From Nymphaea colorata (lineage: Eukaryota; Streptophyta; Magnoliopsida; Nymphaeales; Nymphaeaceae): a stretch of DNA of 64,000 nt. The notes under the pieces are model-generated. The model was not told the origin of the DNA. It saw only the letters and a list, made by a program, of their open reading frames with translations, and did no database searches. The DNA lies in contig NC_045149.1 in NCBI RefSeq assembly GCF_008831285.2, positions 374,001 through 438,000 of the forward strand, read 5' to 3'. The position numbers and the translations under genes were made by a program. Of the stretch, positions 33,813 through 44,390 are shown in pieces (within the stretch, counting starts at the first letter, position 1; each line of letters starts with the position of its first letter).

Positions 33813-33965
33813 CAGAGTCCTAACATGTGTTACATCCACCTACTTTGCAATGCTTAGGGAGGTCTTCTTATCGCAAATGCCCACGATGGGTGCAGAGACT
33901 CCTAGCATGTGTTATGGCCACCTACTTTGCAATGCTTAGGGAGGACCTTTTATCGCAAACGAGGA
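33813..33965. repeat. About 80-bp tandem repeat, two copies
   Basis: Copies start near 33813 and 33893. Each contains CACCTACTTTGCAATGCTTA and GGGAGG...TTATCGCAAA, with a few substitutions and small indels. Confidence 0.75.
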
Positions 33966-34210
33966 TTTGCCAAATCACCCGATCTCTCCCATGCAACAGA
34001 ACACGCGTGTCCCGTCTAATCGATTTTTTCATCAAACACTGTCCAGGATGGCGAGCTAACCCTCAAACTCTCTCCCGCCCCAACGACCAGGAGCCTTCGA
34101 CCCCGACCACGAGGCCCCAACCCCATTGTCTTTCTCTCCTTCTCCTGCCCTTCTCCTCCGTCACGGCCCCCGAGATGCCTTTCTCCTCCGTCTCTGCTCG
34201 TCTCCGCCGC

Positions 34211-34325
34211 CGAGCTGCCCTAGCCCTTCCTGTTTCTCTCTTTCTCCATCATCGCCCGAGCTGCCCTAGCCTTTCCTGTTTCTCTCCTTCTCCATCATCG
34301 CCCGAGCTGCCCTAGCCCTTTCTGT
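34211..34325. repeat. 46-bp minisatellite, two and a half copies
   Basis: Units start at 34211, 34257 and 34303 with CGAGCTGCCCTAGCC and contain TTTCTC and CCATCATCGCC. The region is C/T-rich, like a leader. The frame running through it is unlikely to be a gene. Confidence 0.8.
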
Positions 34326-36003
34326 TCCTCTCCTCCTCCGTCTCCGAGAGAGGGCGACCGCCAGACAATTTTGTTCCGTCTGTTGAAAAATATCGCTCCT
34401 TTCTTCCTCTGCTCAACGGAGTCATTGAGGGAGTGATCTGCCCCCGTTGGTCTTTGCCGTTCATTGGCCTCTTCAGTTGGAAGAAGGAAGAAGGAGAGAA
34501 AGATGTGGAGCTTTCTGTTTCCGAGTGATTGAAGATTTCAACAGTGGCACTTAAGTGAGTAATCCTCTCTTCTTGATTTTTGCATCCCAAATCGTCTGAA
34601 AGTCTAAAAGTTACTGCCCCATTTCAAGTCTCCCTTTTGTCAATTGCATTTTTCTCGTTGGTATGGCCTCTGTATTTGCAAAGTCATGTACGTGGAAATG
34701 CTTTTATTCATTGGAAAAGCTATCAAAGTTGCACTAGAATCATATTTGGTTGGCTGCTTCAGCAACCAAGCATGTATTGAAAAAGTTCGAGGTTTTTGTG
34801 CCCTGAATTAATGCATAAAATCTTGACATAAAAACAGAGTCGGTGTATATACTAGTCTTTGATCTGTTTCAAGGTTTTCTTTGTTGATTGAAGACATTGT
34901 CTTATTATTAGCCTCATTTGCTTGAATTGGGGTCACTTCGTTTTTCTCGTTCCTATTTCTGTGTACTGTGGTGGAAGAGATGATCAGGGAAAATGACCAA
35001 CCGAAATTCGTCCCTCTTGGATAATACTCCATTTTCTGATCCTGGATTTCGTTCTGGAGTGGCATAGAAGACAAAGAAATATATATCACTTCCTGCATAA
35101 TTCATTTTAGCTGAATCCCTGCCCACTGTTTGCATCCCATAGCTGAGAAAGATGTACCACACCAAAAAAATGAAACAAATCAGATCCTTAATCAAGGATG
35201 CATGCAAACTGTAATCAAGCAAAAATTACGATCTAAAAGTACAAAAAAGTCATCACAAACTAATTTTTTACTTAATTAGCGGTCTCTGTATTCTAACGAT
35301 TCAGTTAGGTATCTAACTTCCAAACCTACAACTTATTGCAAATTTTACAAATTAATTATATTGTCCAGATTAATTGTCTACCTTCCAAACCTGCAACTTA
35401 TTGCAAATTTTACAAATTAATTCCATTGACCAGCTATGGTTCCAGGTTGAGATAAAGTTTGTCAAGTCCAAGGTAATTTTTCCTCAATTTCAAAATAATA
35501 TCAATTATCAAGTGCTTTTTTTCCTTTCTAACGTTGCATTTCCATCCCTAATTTTCATTTCCTTGTCAAAGCAATTTGGTTTCATGCAGGACAACTATGA
35601 GATTTTTCAATTCTTTACCAACAGTTTGCATATTGAAGCACATGTTAAACATGAACACAATGAAATGGAGCATGACATAAATCCATAAATGTGTGAAACA
35701 ATCACAGAAACGACCAGCTTCATATTTCTTAAGTAGAGTTTTAGTTCCTGGTTTTTCCTATTCTCTTTTAGTGTTTTAAATATTTTCAAGAAAGACAAGA
35801 TGAGACGAGCCTCCTTAATAAGAAGAATGGTTTTATTTAGGTGTGCATGAAAGAGAGCTGGAAAGAAAGGATATAGAAGTTGCAAGATAAAGTAGAAGGA
35901 ATTAACAGAATCACTATTTATGATTCCTAAAAACAATGAATAAACTGTCAGCATGAGAAACATTTTCACCAATTATTTTTTCCAGTAGATATTGAAGACA
36001 AAT
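34326..36003. other. Intergenic, no gene recognised
   Basis: AT-rich. The remaining WD40 repeats expected downstream of the SPA exon on the minus strand were looked for here and not found. Sequence just below 36003 reads like SPA intron. A 65-bp direct duplication lies at 35317-35446. Confidence 0.5.
35317..35446. repeat. 65-bp tandem duplication
   Basis: Two copies start at 35317 and 35382, both with CTTCCAAACCT and ACTTATTGCAAATTTTACAA, with a few differences. Confidence 0.8.
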
Positions 36004-36895
36004 CTGAACTATACCATCATAATCAGTTGATGCCAAGTAGTTTTTAATATAGTTATTCCAGCATACACAGCTGAGCTTAGATCTGCTTGACATCTCAATC
36101 ATAGGGTAGTGAATATCAACCATCCCATTCATTAAAGACTGGAACTCAAAGATCTTGACCTTCTTTGATACACCAGCAGCAGCAAAATACTCCTCATCAC
36201 GGTCAAAACTTAAATAGCAAATAACATTTGCAGAATTGAGGAGATCGCCATTTCTTAAAACACCACGTACTACAAACTTAGAGTATCGTGCATACCTACA
36301 GAAGCCATCAAAAAAAGCTCCACGTGTGTCCTCTATTTCAGAATCCTTAGAACCCTCAGCACTATCAGCTGATGGTGAGGAGCATCTATCTTGATTCCTC
36401 AGCATGTCCTGTCTGCCCATGTTACATTGTCACTTTCAGCAAGTTTAAGTTTTGAATGCATGGAAAAATATGCATCCTGTAGCTGATTAACATTCTTTAA
36501 TATCTTGGCTTCATTAGAACATGAGATAGGTGACCAAGAGGAATCTCCCACATTTGTTGCCAAAGATTCTTTATTTTGACATGCTGAACCTAGAAATTTA
36601 ATGATATCCTGAATTTGAGTTCTCAGGTCATTGCCTGCTTTATCCTCATTGTGTGACTTCAACAGAAAGGAATTACCTTGCAACAGTGCTTGCCTTCTCT
36701 CAACTTCCAACTTCTTCTAGGCTTCCGATATCTTCAACCAGCTTACAGGATAGTGTGTGCTTCTGCTCTTTCAAGGTTACAAGGAAATGCAACAACAACT
36801 CTGATTCAACATCTTCTTCATCAAGGGATAGAGCTGAATGTTTTTCCACTGAAATCTCAGGTGATTCAAAGATCAATCCTGATTGCAGCACTTCC
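36004..36895 (-). pseudogene. SPA-like: SPA (SUPPRESSOR OF PHYA-105) family exon fragment
   Basis: SPA proteins pair with COP1 in the E3 ligase that represses light signalling. The minus strand reads [142 protein letters not shown]. These are the coiled-coil region and first WD40 repeat of SPA. A pyrimidine-rich tract and CAG precede the exon at 36896-36898, so intron sequence is included. At the other end the donor reads AT instead of GT. A 7-bp tandem duplication (36701-36714) and a small indel near 36410 break the frame. The kinase-like N-terminus and the other WD40 repeats are missing. Confidence 0.9.
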
Positions 36896-37493
36896 CTGTT
36901 TGTTATACCAAAGGATGAAAAATGAAAAGCCTCCATGTCTAAGCAGAGATGCCAAACTTCAACTAACTTGATAAGGTAGACAATCAAGACTTCCATTCTC
37001 TGGAGGCCTATGCTATTTACCAAATAAAGTACATGAAATTGCTCTCTTTCTCTCTCTCTCTAAACAACATTTTAGATGAAAACTGTAAGCAAAAAGTCCT
37101 ACCACATTATAATTAATATACCAATAAATCAGTCCAAATAAAGGTAGAATAAATGCAAATTTCATAAAAATTTCCAATGCATATTGTTCAAATAAGCTGA
37201 ACGTACGTTGATTGCATGACATACTGGTTTAATACAAAACATGTCTATTACGTGTTTTTCTAACAACATGTCTGTTAAGTGTTTTTCTGACATAGCTCAC
37301 ACAAAATCACTTAAAGTAATGTTGTGAACACAGATCTGAACAAGTATAAAAAAACAGAAGCTAGACTATCTCAGTAAAAGCCAAAAATCAATGCATTGCT
37401 TCTTCTGGCTCTGCCATGCATTCCTTGCACATATCACTGAAGACAATTTCTTCATCATCGTTTAAACTAATCGGTGGGGTGTGATATGTTGAT
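36896..37493. other. Upstream SPA intron remnant and unassigned sequence
   Basis: The 36896-36960 part is the 3' end of a SPA intron. Beyond it no upstream SPA exon is found. A minus-strand frame at about 37392-37490 contains LNDDEEIVFSDMCKECMAEP and ends in a stop. It looks like a protein tail but is unassigned. Confidence 0.4.
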
Positions 37494-37686
37494 TGTTACA
37501 GTCGGCAGCCTTAGAGAGAGAAAACGTAACTTCATTCACTAACCCTAATCTCCATAATAAAGAGATTAGGGTTGAAGAGAGATTTACAAAGACATCAACA
37601 GAAAATAGAGGAATGTTTAAAAAGACCTCCTAACTATTAAATATTGCAAAGAACCACTTAGAAACATAAACTCTTCTAATTCAACA
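37494..37686 (-). repeat. 3' LTR of copia C
   Basis: 193 bp. It contains a perfect 10-bp inverted repeat, CCCTAATCTC (37543-37552) and GAGATTAGGG (37562-37571), with a 9-base loop, also present in the other LTR. Confidence 0.92.
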
Positions 37687-37693
37687 CTCCCCT

Positions 37694-40600
37694 TCAAGCT
37701 GGAGTATACATATTAATCATGCTCAGCTTGTCACAACATTTAGAATAGTCACCAATAGGATGAGCCTTATTGAAGACATCTGCAGCTTGATCTTCTAATG
37801 ATACATGAATGGTGGTTATGGTTCCTCCTTGAACGAGATCCTGAATGTAATGGCAATCCACTTCAATATGTTTAGTTCTTTCATGGAAAACTAGATTATT
37901 CACAATGTATGTGGCTGCTCGATTGTCACAATACATCTTCATGGAAAGCGAAATCAACACACTTAGGCTAGATAGCATGGATTTAGCCCAAGTCATTTCG
38001 GCGGCAGTTTGAGCCATAGCTCTGTATTCAGATTCTGCACTAGATCTTGACACCACACCTTGCTTTTTGCTTCTCCAAGATATAAGGTTGCCTCCCACAA
38101 ATACACAGAATCATGTGGTAGATTTCCTGTCTTCGACTGAGCCAGTATAGTCAGCATCACTATAGGCTTCCACTTCCAGGGTCTTGCCTTTTGTGAACAA
38201 AAGTCATTTGCCATGAGATGATTTCAGATATTTGACCACCATTAAAGCAGCATCCCAATGAACTTTCCTAGGTCTTTTCATAAATTGACTTAGTTTCCCC
38301 ACTGTAAAACTAATGTCTGGTCTGGTCACAGTAACATAGAGTAGCTTTCCAATAAGAGACATGTATGATCAAGAATCGACTAATTCTGATTGGTCATCAT
38401 AAAGATGTATGCATGGATTCATAGGTAGATTGGCCGGTTTAGCTCCTAGCATCTCGGTGTCTTACAATAAATCTAGAACATACTTTCGTTGAGAGAGAAT
38501 TACACCTTCCCTGTTGCGAGCCACCTCTATTCCCAAGAAATATCGTAGTTGACCAAGATCTTTCGTCACAAAGTGTTTTTGAAGGAACAACTTTGTATCA
38601 AAAATTTCTTGATCGGAGTTACCTGTCAGGATAATATCATCAACATAAACCACTAGAACGGTCATGCCCCTGGAATTCTTCTTGATAAACAGAGAATGAT
38701 CAAGAGGGGATCTCGCAAAGCCACAGTTTGAGACTGCCTCAGAGAACTTGTGAAACTAAGTACGAGGACTCTGCTTGAGTCCATAAATAGCTTTCTTCAG
38801 TTTGCACACTTTTCCACACTCCTCCTGTCGTTCAAACCCTGGTGATTGTTGCATATAGACAGTCTCATCAAGATCACCGTACAAAAAAGCATTTTTGATA
38901 TCAAGCTGATACATGTGCCAGTCATGGTGTACAGCCACAGAGATGATAAGATGAATGGTCCCCAACCGAGCAACAGGAGAGAAAGTCTCGAAGAAATCAA
39001 TCTCATAAGTGTGCGTGTAGCCCTTAGCAACCAACCGAGCTTTGTATCTTTCCATAAAACCATCAAAATTATATTTCACTGTGAATACCCACTTGGAGCC
39101 AACAATGTCACAACCAGGAGAAAGATCAACAAGTTCCCAAGTGTCTCGCTGAACTAATGCATCTATCTCTTTTTGCATAGCTTGTCTCCATTGGGTATCT
39201 AATAAGGCCTGTTGGTAACAAGTAGAAACTGCATGGGCCACCAGAGCTTGAATAAACTGTTGCATACTTTGTCGCTTGCCTTTACGAAGAGCAATAGGTA
39301 AGTCCTGACAGAGATTAGACGGACTAGGTATACTCACTTCAGATGTACTTACCTCCTGAGAAGCGGTTGAGGAAGGATCATGAGAAGGGTCCTGTCGACG
39401 TGTGTAGACCAGCGGAGGATCACGAAACTTGGACACTACAATGAGAGAATCCCCAGAAGGAGACTTGTAAGGGAATGACTCCAAAGGAATAGGAGAAATA
39501 GGTAGTGGGTAAGATGACAATGGCATCTCAGTAGAGGTAGGTGAGGAACTATAATAAGGCTGAGACTCAAAGAATGTCACGTCCGCACTGATATACTCTT
39601 TTTGAGTCAAGGGGTCAAAGCATTTGTAACCTTTATGATTTCTGGAGTAGCCAATAAAGATACACTTAATGGCTTGGGCACTCAATTTATCACGTGTGGG
39701 TCCAGGTATGTGAACGAAGCATGTGCAACCAAATACTTTGGGAGCTACTGGAAACAAGGATCGTTGTGGGTACACAAGTTTAATGGGAACATTGTTGTCA
39801 ATGGAGGATGAGGGTAAATGGTTGGTCAAGTAACAGGCAGTGAGGATGACATCTCCCCAAAAATATGCAGATAGATTAGTATGAAGCATTAGAGAACGTG
39901 CCACATTTAAAAGTTGGCGATGTTTCCGCTCAGCTACTTCATTTTGTTGGGAGGTATGGGGACAAGTAAACTGAGGAGAAATGTCATTATCAGAGTAAAA
40001 TTTCATTAAGGTAGATGCCTTGAACTCAAGAGCATTATCAGTGTGAACGCTTTTAACAAGAATAAGGTTCTTGAGAGTGCATATGACATCAGACCTTTCT
40101 TTCAAAAAAAAAACCCAAGTGCCTCGAGAATAATCATCAACAATGACAAGGACATAACGAAATCTAGACCTACTAGCAACTCTGCTAGGACCCCACACAT
40201 CAACATGAAAAAGATCAAATAGTCCACAACTGGACGGACTAAGATTCGATGAATAACTGCTACGAGTGTGCTTGCCAAGTTGACAGGCCTCACACTGGAA
40301 GGACTCTGGAACTGATAGATGAGGAGTAGGTGACGGAGCTTGGAGACAGATGGATGACCAAGTCTGAGATGCCACTGGAAGGAGGAGGACAATGAAGAAG
40401 TCGAGACGACTGCATTACCCACAGAATCAGACAGGAAGTAGATGCCCCCTTTCTCATAGCCTCCACCAATCGTCTTCCCAGTTTGCAAGTCCTGAAATGA
40501 GCATACACCAGAGTCAAATGTAACACGATAATGTAAATCATTAATCAATTGTCCAACTGATAAAAAATTAGTGGGAAACTTAGGAGCATATAACACATTA

Positions 40601-41157
40601 GGAATTGTCATAGACTGAGAAATCTTAATATCTCCATTACCCATAATAGGAGACCATCTATCATCTGCAAGTCTCACATGACGTGTCTGAGGTAATGAGT
40701 GTAGCACGATAAACATAGAAGGCCTACTACAAAAGTGTCTCAATGCTCCTGAATCAATAATCCAAGTAGTACATGTATCATGTGGAGTAGTATCAACGGA
40801 CATAGCACTATCTATCATAACTGTAGAGGCCGACGGTTGAGTAGATCTGTGTGCTAAGAACTCCTCATACTCTGACTTGTTGATATTCACAATCACAGTC
40901 TCAGGATTGAAAGAAGGTAAAGACCCCTCTACTACTAATGAAGCTGCCTGGATAGATCCAATATGAGACTGTAATGAATTTTTGCCCTGCTTAGATGCAA
41001 TACCTTTTCCTAGGGGTATAGCGGAAGGACGACCAAGCTTATCCCAACATCTGTCTTCCAACTTAGGAGCATCTAACTTTACAGTAGAGCCATAAGAAAA
41101 AAGATTGCCTGTGTTCTTATGCTCATATTGTGTCTCTGTCTTACCTTCAACGGCCAT
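37694..41157 (-). pseudogene. Copia C polyprotein: protease, integrase, RT, RNase H
   Basis: Starting at 41157 (MAVEGKTETQ), a short gag remnant leads to the protease motif WIIDSGA, the pre-integrase block WHLRLGHPSVSKLRHLL, then after a frameshift near 40320 the integrase (HVDVWGPSRV; SVHTDNALEF; NEVAERKHRQLL), the RT domain (RYKARLVAKGYT, QLDIKNAFLYGDL, KKAIYGLKQSP), YVDD at 38636-38647, DLGQLRYFLGIEVARN and RNase H (SAESEYRAMAQTAAEMTWAK; HERTKHIEVDCHYIQDLV). In-frame stops occur at 38756 and 38462 and between there and 38098. The frame is otherwise continuous, so decay is moderate. Confidence 0.92.
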
Positions 41158-41325
41158 AGTGCACGACTTGACAATGTGATCTTAATCTGGTTGCACTATG
41201 ATACAATCAATAGTATAGCGCGCAACAATCAACTTGAGAAAACTTAGGCAGCTGATATATATATATATATTTTCTTGCACCAAAAGCAGTCCTTAAAAAG
41301 AATTTTTGTAAACTTGCTGCTCAGT

Positions 41326-41580
41326 AAATCAGTCCACCAATCACAACAATCAATAAATGAACAAGAATATACGAACTTCTTGTTCAAAATAGGCCACCAG
41401 GCTTCTACGTATCCACATATGCATATGAAAAAAACTTTCTTGTTCAAATCAGTCCACCAATCACAACAATCAATAAATGAACAGGAATATATGAACTTGT
41501 TGTTCAAAACAGTCCACCAGGCTTCTACGTATCCACATATACATATAAAAAAACTTTGTTGTTCCAAATCAGTCCACCAA
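41326..41580. repeat. 120-bp tandem repeats in the copia C leader
   Basis: Copies start at 41326, 41446 and (partial) 41566 with AAATCAGTCCACCAATCACA. Each unit has two related halves. They lie between the primer site and the polyprotein. A repetitive minus frame (41244-41600, rich in WWTDL and ICICGYVEAWW) is a by-product of the repeat. Confidence 0.85.
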
Positions 41581-42070
41581 ATTATAAAACAAACATTCAA
41601 TCTGATAAAAAAAATATACCCAATGTGCAGCTACTCTACTTGCAGCCACTTTTCCACAGTCATCAAAAATATGATAAGAATATGGTCCACGTGTATTTAA
41701 TCTTCCACGAGCCCAGATTTGAACTGAATCCACATGCAGCTACGCTTCCCATGAGCCTAGATCTGAATAATAATGGAGTCCATGTGCTGCTATTCATCCA
41801 CGAAGCTAGATCTGACTTACAACTTTCCACTGCAACTCCCACGCAGTTGCTTATGCTCCACTACATCCACGTTGGGGACCTAATCACAAATACCTTTCAC
41901 ATGTGATTAGGTTCCCCTTTCTCGCTGCTTCACTATCTTTCGATCAGCAGAGAGAAGAGAGAAAGGAAGGATAGAGGAAGATAAGAAGTGGGAAGAGATG
42001 GGAGAGGAAGAGGAGAAGGGGTCGCCGGAAAATCACGACAGCCACCGGCGGAGAAGGGTGGAGATCGCCG

Positions 42071-42082
42071 GCTCTGATACCA
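42071..42082 (-). other. Primer-binding site of copia C
   Basis: The minus strand reads TGGTATCAGAGC directly after the 5' LTR; initiator-Met tRNA type. Confidence 0.9.
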
Positions 42083-42275
42083 TGTTACAGCCGGCAACCG
42101 TAGAGAGAGAAAACGTAACTTCATTCACTAACCCTAATCTCCATAATAAAGAGATTAGGGTTGAAGAGAGATTTACAAAGACATCAACAGAAAATGGAGG
42201 AATGTTTAAAGAGACCTCCTAACTATTAAATATTGCAAAGAACCACCTAGAAACATAAACTCTTCTAATTCAACA
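42083..42275 (-). repeat. 5' LTR of copia C
   Basis: 193 bp, with the same 10-bp hairpin as the other copy. It is followed on the minus strand directly by the primer site. Confidence 0.92.
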
Positions 42276-42500
42276 TTGACAACCAACACTTTATTTTCAT
42301 ACTCTAGCTTTGTTCTTTTTGCTTGTCTTCCATGTGAAATTTGGGATTTTGCACCGGTTACCCACCGGTCTGGCTATAGTTCTATGCTTGGTTGCCGGAC
42401 AATATACGGTCAGATTCTTGTGGGAGGATGAGGATGGTAGGAAGCATTTGCATCTCATTTCTAGAAACAGGCATGCAAACCTCACAAGGAAGGGGGTATC

Positions 42501-42691
42501 TATAACAACCCGACCCACTCCTGGGCTCGTGCCCCTGGTTCGGCGGATCCCAACCCACCTCCTAGTAGTTTCGGCTCCAACCTCAAAAAGGCTAGAAACC
42601 AGGACAATCATCTCATTAATAGCTTCCCATTATAAGCCCTTGAAAATCCCTCACAATTTTCGATACGGGACTAAACTTCTCGGGTGTTACA
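42501..42691 (-). repeat. 3' terminal repeat of the TRIM
   Basis: 191 bp, near-identical to 42768-42958. It contains TTTAGTCCCGTATCGAA on the minus strand. Confidence 0.93.
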
Positions 42692-42767
42692 ATCCACCCC
42701 CCTTAAGGCACATACGTCCGCGCGTGTGGGGCCACAGGTCCGAGTGTTGAAACTGCTCTGATACCAC

Positions 42768-42958
42768 TATAACAACCTGACCCACTCCTGGGCTCGAGCC
42801 CCTGGTTCGGCGGATCCCAACCCGCCCCCTAGCAGTTTCGGCTCCAACCTCAAAAAGGCTAGAAACCAGGACAATCATCTCATTAATAACTTCCCATTAT
42901 AAACCCTTGAAGATCTCCCACAATCTTCGATACGGGACTAAACTTCTGGGGTGTTACA
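42768..42958 (-). repeat. 5' terminal repeat of the TRIM
   Basis: 191 bp, second copy; the primer site follows it on the minus strand. Confidence 0.93.
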
Positions 42959-43643
42959 GTATCAGTCTCAAACCTATGGTAGAGTACAACAGGGCCATTC
43001 TTGCCTCGAGATGGTGCAAGATAGTCAACGGGAACAACTGCCTTGCAAGTTGGATGTTCAAGCGACATCTCACTGGCTGCTCCAACATGTGGGTAAAATA
43101 AACGCAAGCAGAGGCTCTAGGAATTGGACCACTGATGTGGGGCTGGAGTATGGTTGCCAACCAAGTTTGTTGGGAGATTTGTCATTGAGACAAGGTTAAG
43201 ATTTGGCATGATAGGGGGAGGGTGTCAGCCCCTTTAGTTTTCAACATAAAGGCAAGGATTAGGGTAAGGTTGAAGCGGATCTTAACACCACGATTAATAA
43301 CTGATGAGAAGACAGTTACAACATCGTGCAAGGATTTGTCAATTTATTCTTTTCTTATTGATTTTGCTCTTGTTGCCATTTACATTTTGTATAGCCGTTA
43401 ATGGAACATTGAGGAAAACTCCTTCCTTGTAAATCTTTCCTCAACGACGACATATATTCATTGTAAATATGTAAAACGGTAATGACAAACAAAGCAAGGC
43501 TGCGTGATGTTATTGTTGTGGATGTAGGATTTACAAATTCGAACCACGTTAATCCTGTTAGAAATTAAGGCCTAGACATCATGTAAGTATACATATATAT
43601 ATTTTTCATATGTACTATCATACATTTAATTTCATGTATGATT

Positions 43644-43708
<65 letters not shown>

Positions 43709-43804
43709 GCATAGGTGTTTATGTAGTTTATTTTATGTACCCTTTTTTATTTCTTTTTTCCTTTTTCTGTTTTTACCTTTTTTTATTGTAAAAGGGGAAC
43801 TAGT

Positions 43805-43855
43805 TGTTGGACCAGCTTCCAACGGCTAGATTTCTAGCCGTTGGAGCTGGCCCAA
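43805..43855. repeat. 51-bp near-perfect palindrome in the copia D LTR
   Basis: TGTTGGACCAGCTTCCAACG pairs with CGTTGGAGCTGGCCCAACA around the centre GCTAGATTTCTAGC, with only a few mismatches. The same structure occurs in the 3' LTR (about 48703-48756). It lies just upstream of the TATA box. Confidence 0.88.
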
Positions 43856-43892
43856 CAGCCAACTCCTCCCTTCTTTCCTCCTTTCTTTGCTT

Positions 43893-43898
43893 TATAAA
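43893..43898 (+). promoter_or_regulatory. TATA box of the copia D 5' LTR
   Basis: TATAAA, overlapping the start of a perfect 10-bp hairpin, AACAAGGGAC (43897-43906) and GTCCCTTGTT (43911-43920). In the 3' LTR the TATA box reads TATAAATA and the hairpin has lost pairing. Confidence 0.6.
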
Positions 43899-44390
43899 CA
43901 AGGGACTGCTGTCCCTTGTTTTGGTTAAGGCTTTTAGGCCTCTCTTGTGTATTCTTCTCTTGAGATTAATATATTTGGTATCTTCTCCTCAAGTTTGAGG
44001 TTTGACTTTGTGTTATCCATTGAAGTTGTTGGGATCTTCAAGAGTGTATCTCTTGAAGCAGCATTTGCATTCTCAAGATCGGGCCTGATTTACATGGTAT
44101 CAGAGCCTCATTTTGGCTCTTTGTCTTGTTGACTTTCAAGCTTGAAGTTTCAGTTATTTCTCTTCCTTTGGAGCTGTGAAGCACTCCAAGTGTTCGATAT
44201 ATTGTTCGCTGAGATTTGACACAAGAAGGTGCTGTTATTTTGCTGGCCTCTTTTAGTGATATTTGTGACGGGATAAAGCTTCCTTGGTGGTGAAGATTGT
44301 GGCAGTCCTTAGCACGTCAAAAGCTTCTTTTTTTGTGGCTGTTTTTTCATCCTAGCACTACCTCAACGTCTCTTCTACAAGGTACACATT

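Larger units (their letters stand above)
37494..42275 (-). mobile_element. Copia C: full-length but defective Ty1/copia element
   Basis: A 4782-bp element on the minus strand with 193-bp LTRs (37494-37686 and 42083-42275) that differ at about six positions. Target duplications are TTGAT (left) and TTGAC (right), four of five matching. The primer site TGGTATCAGAGC lies next to the right LTR (42071-42082 on the plus strand as GCTCTGATACCA). A polypurine tract CTTGAAGGGGAG lies next to the left LTR. Protease, integrase, RT and RNase H follow in copia order. Most of gag is missing. The right end abuts LINE sequence. Confidence 0.93.
42501..42958 (-). mobile_element. TRIM element, 458 bp, inserted in LINE remnant 1
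   Basis: Two 191-bp repeats (42501-42691, 42768-42958) flank only 76 bp. On the minus strand each repeat starts TGTAACACCC and ends GTTGTTATA. The primer site TGGTATCAGAGC (minus, 42755-42766) follows the 5' copy after one base. The polypurine tract (TTAAGGGGGGTGGAT, minus, 42692-42706) precedes the 3' copy. The target duplication GTATC is perfect (42496-42500 and 42959-42963). The element has all signals for reverse transcription but no room for a gene, so it must use proteins of another element. Confidence 0.95.
43556..44094 (+). repeat. 5' LTR of copia D
   Basis: Contains a (TA)25 run (43646-43696), a long imperfect palindrome (43805-43855), a TATA box (TATAAA, 43893-43898) and a perfect 10-bp hairpin (43897-43920). 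Confidence 0.94.

Noticed and set aside
34211-34325. CRISPR-like array
   Set aside because: The units are contiguous 46-bp repeats without spacers, in plant DNA; this is a minisatellite.
33827-34590. Frames of 162 (plus) and 92 (minus) codons in C/T-rich sequence
   Set aside because: They are driven by a 46-bp minisatellite and low-complexity tracts.
37392-37490. C-terminal exon of a resident gene (LNDDEEIVFSDMC frame)
   Set aside because: Only about 30 codons and no recognised family; the flanks rejoined without copia C give no longer clear frame.
41244-41600. 118-codon minus frame with a repeated Trp-rich motif
   Set aside because: It reflects the 120-bp leader repeat of copia C, not a selected protein.
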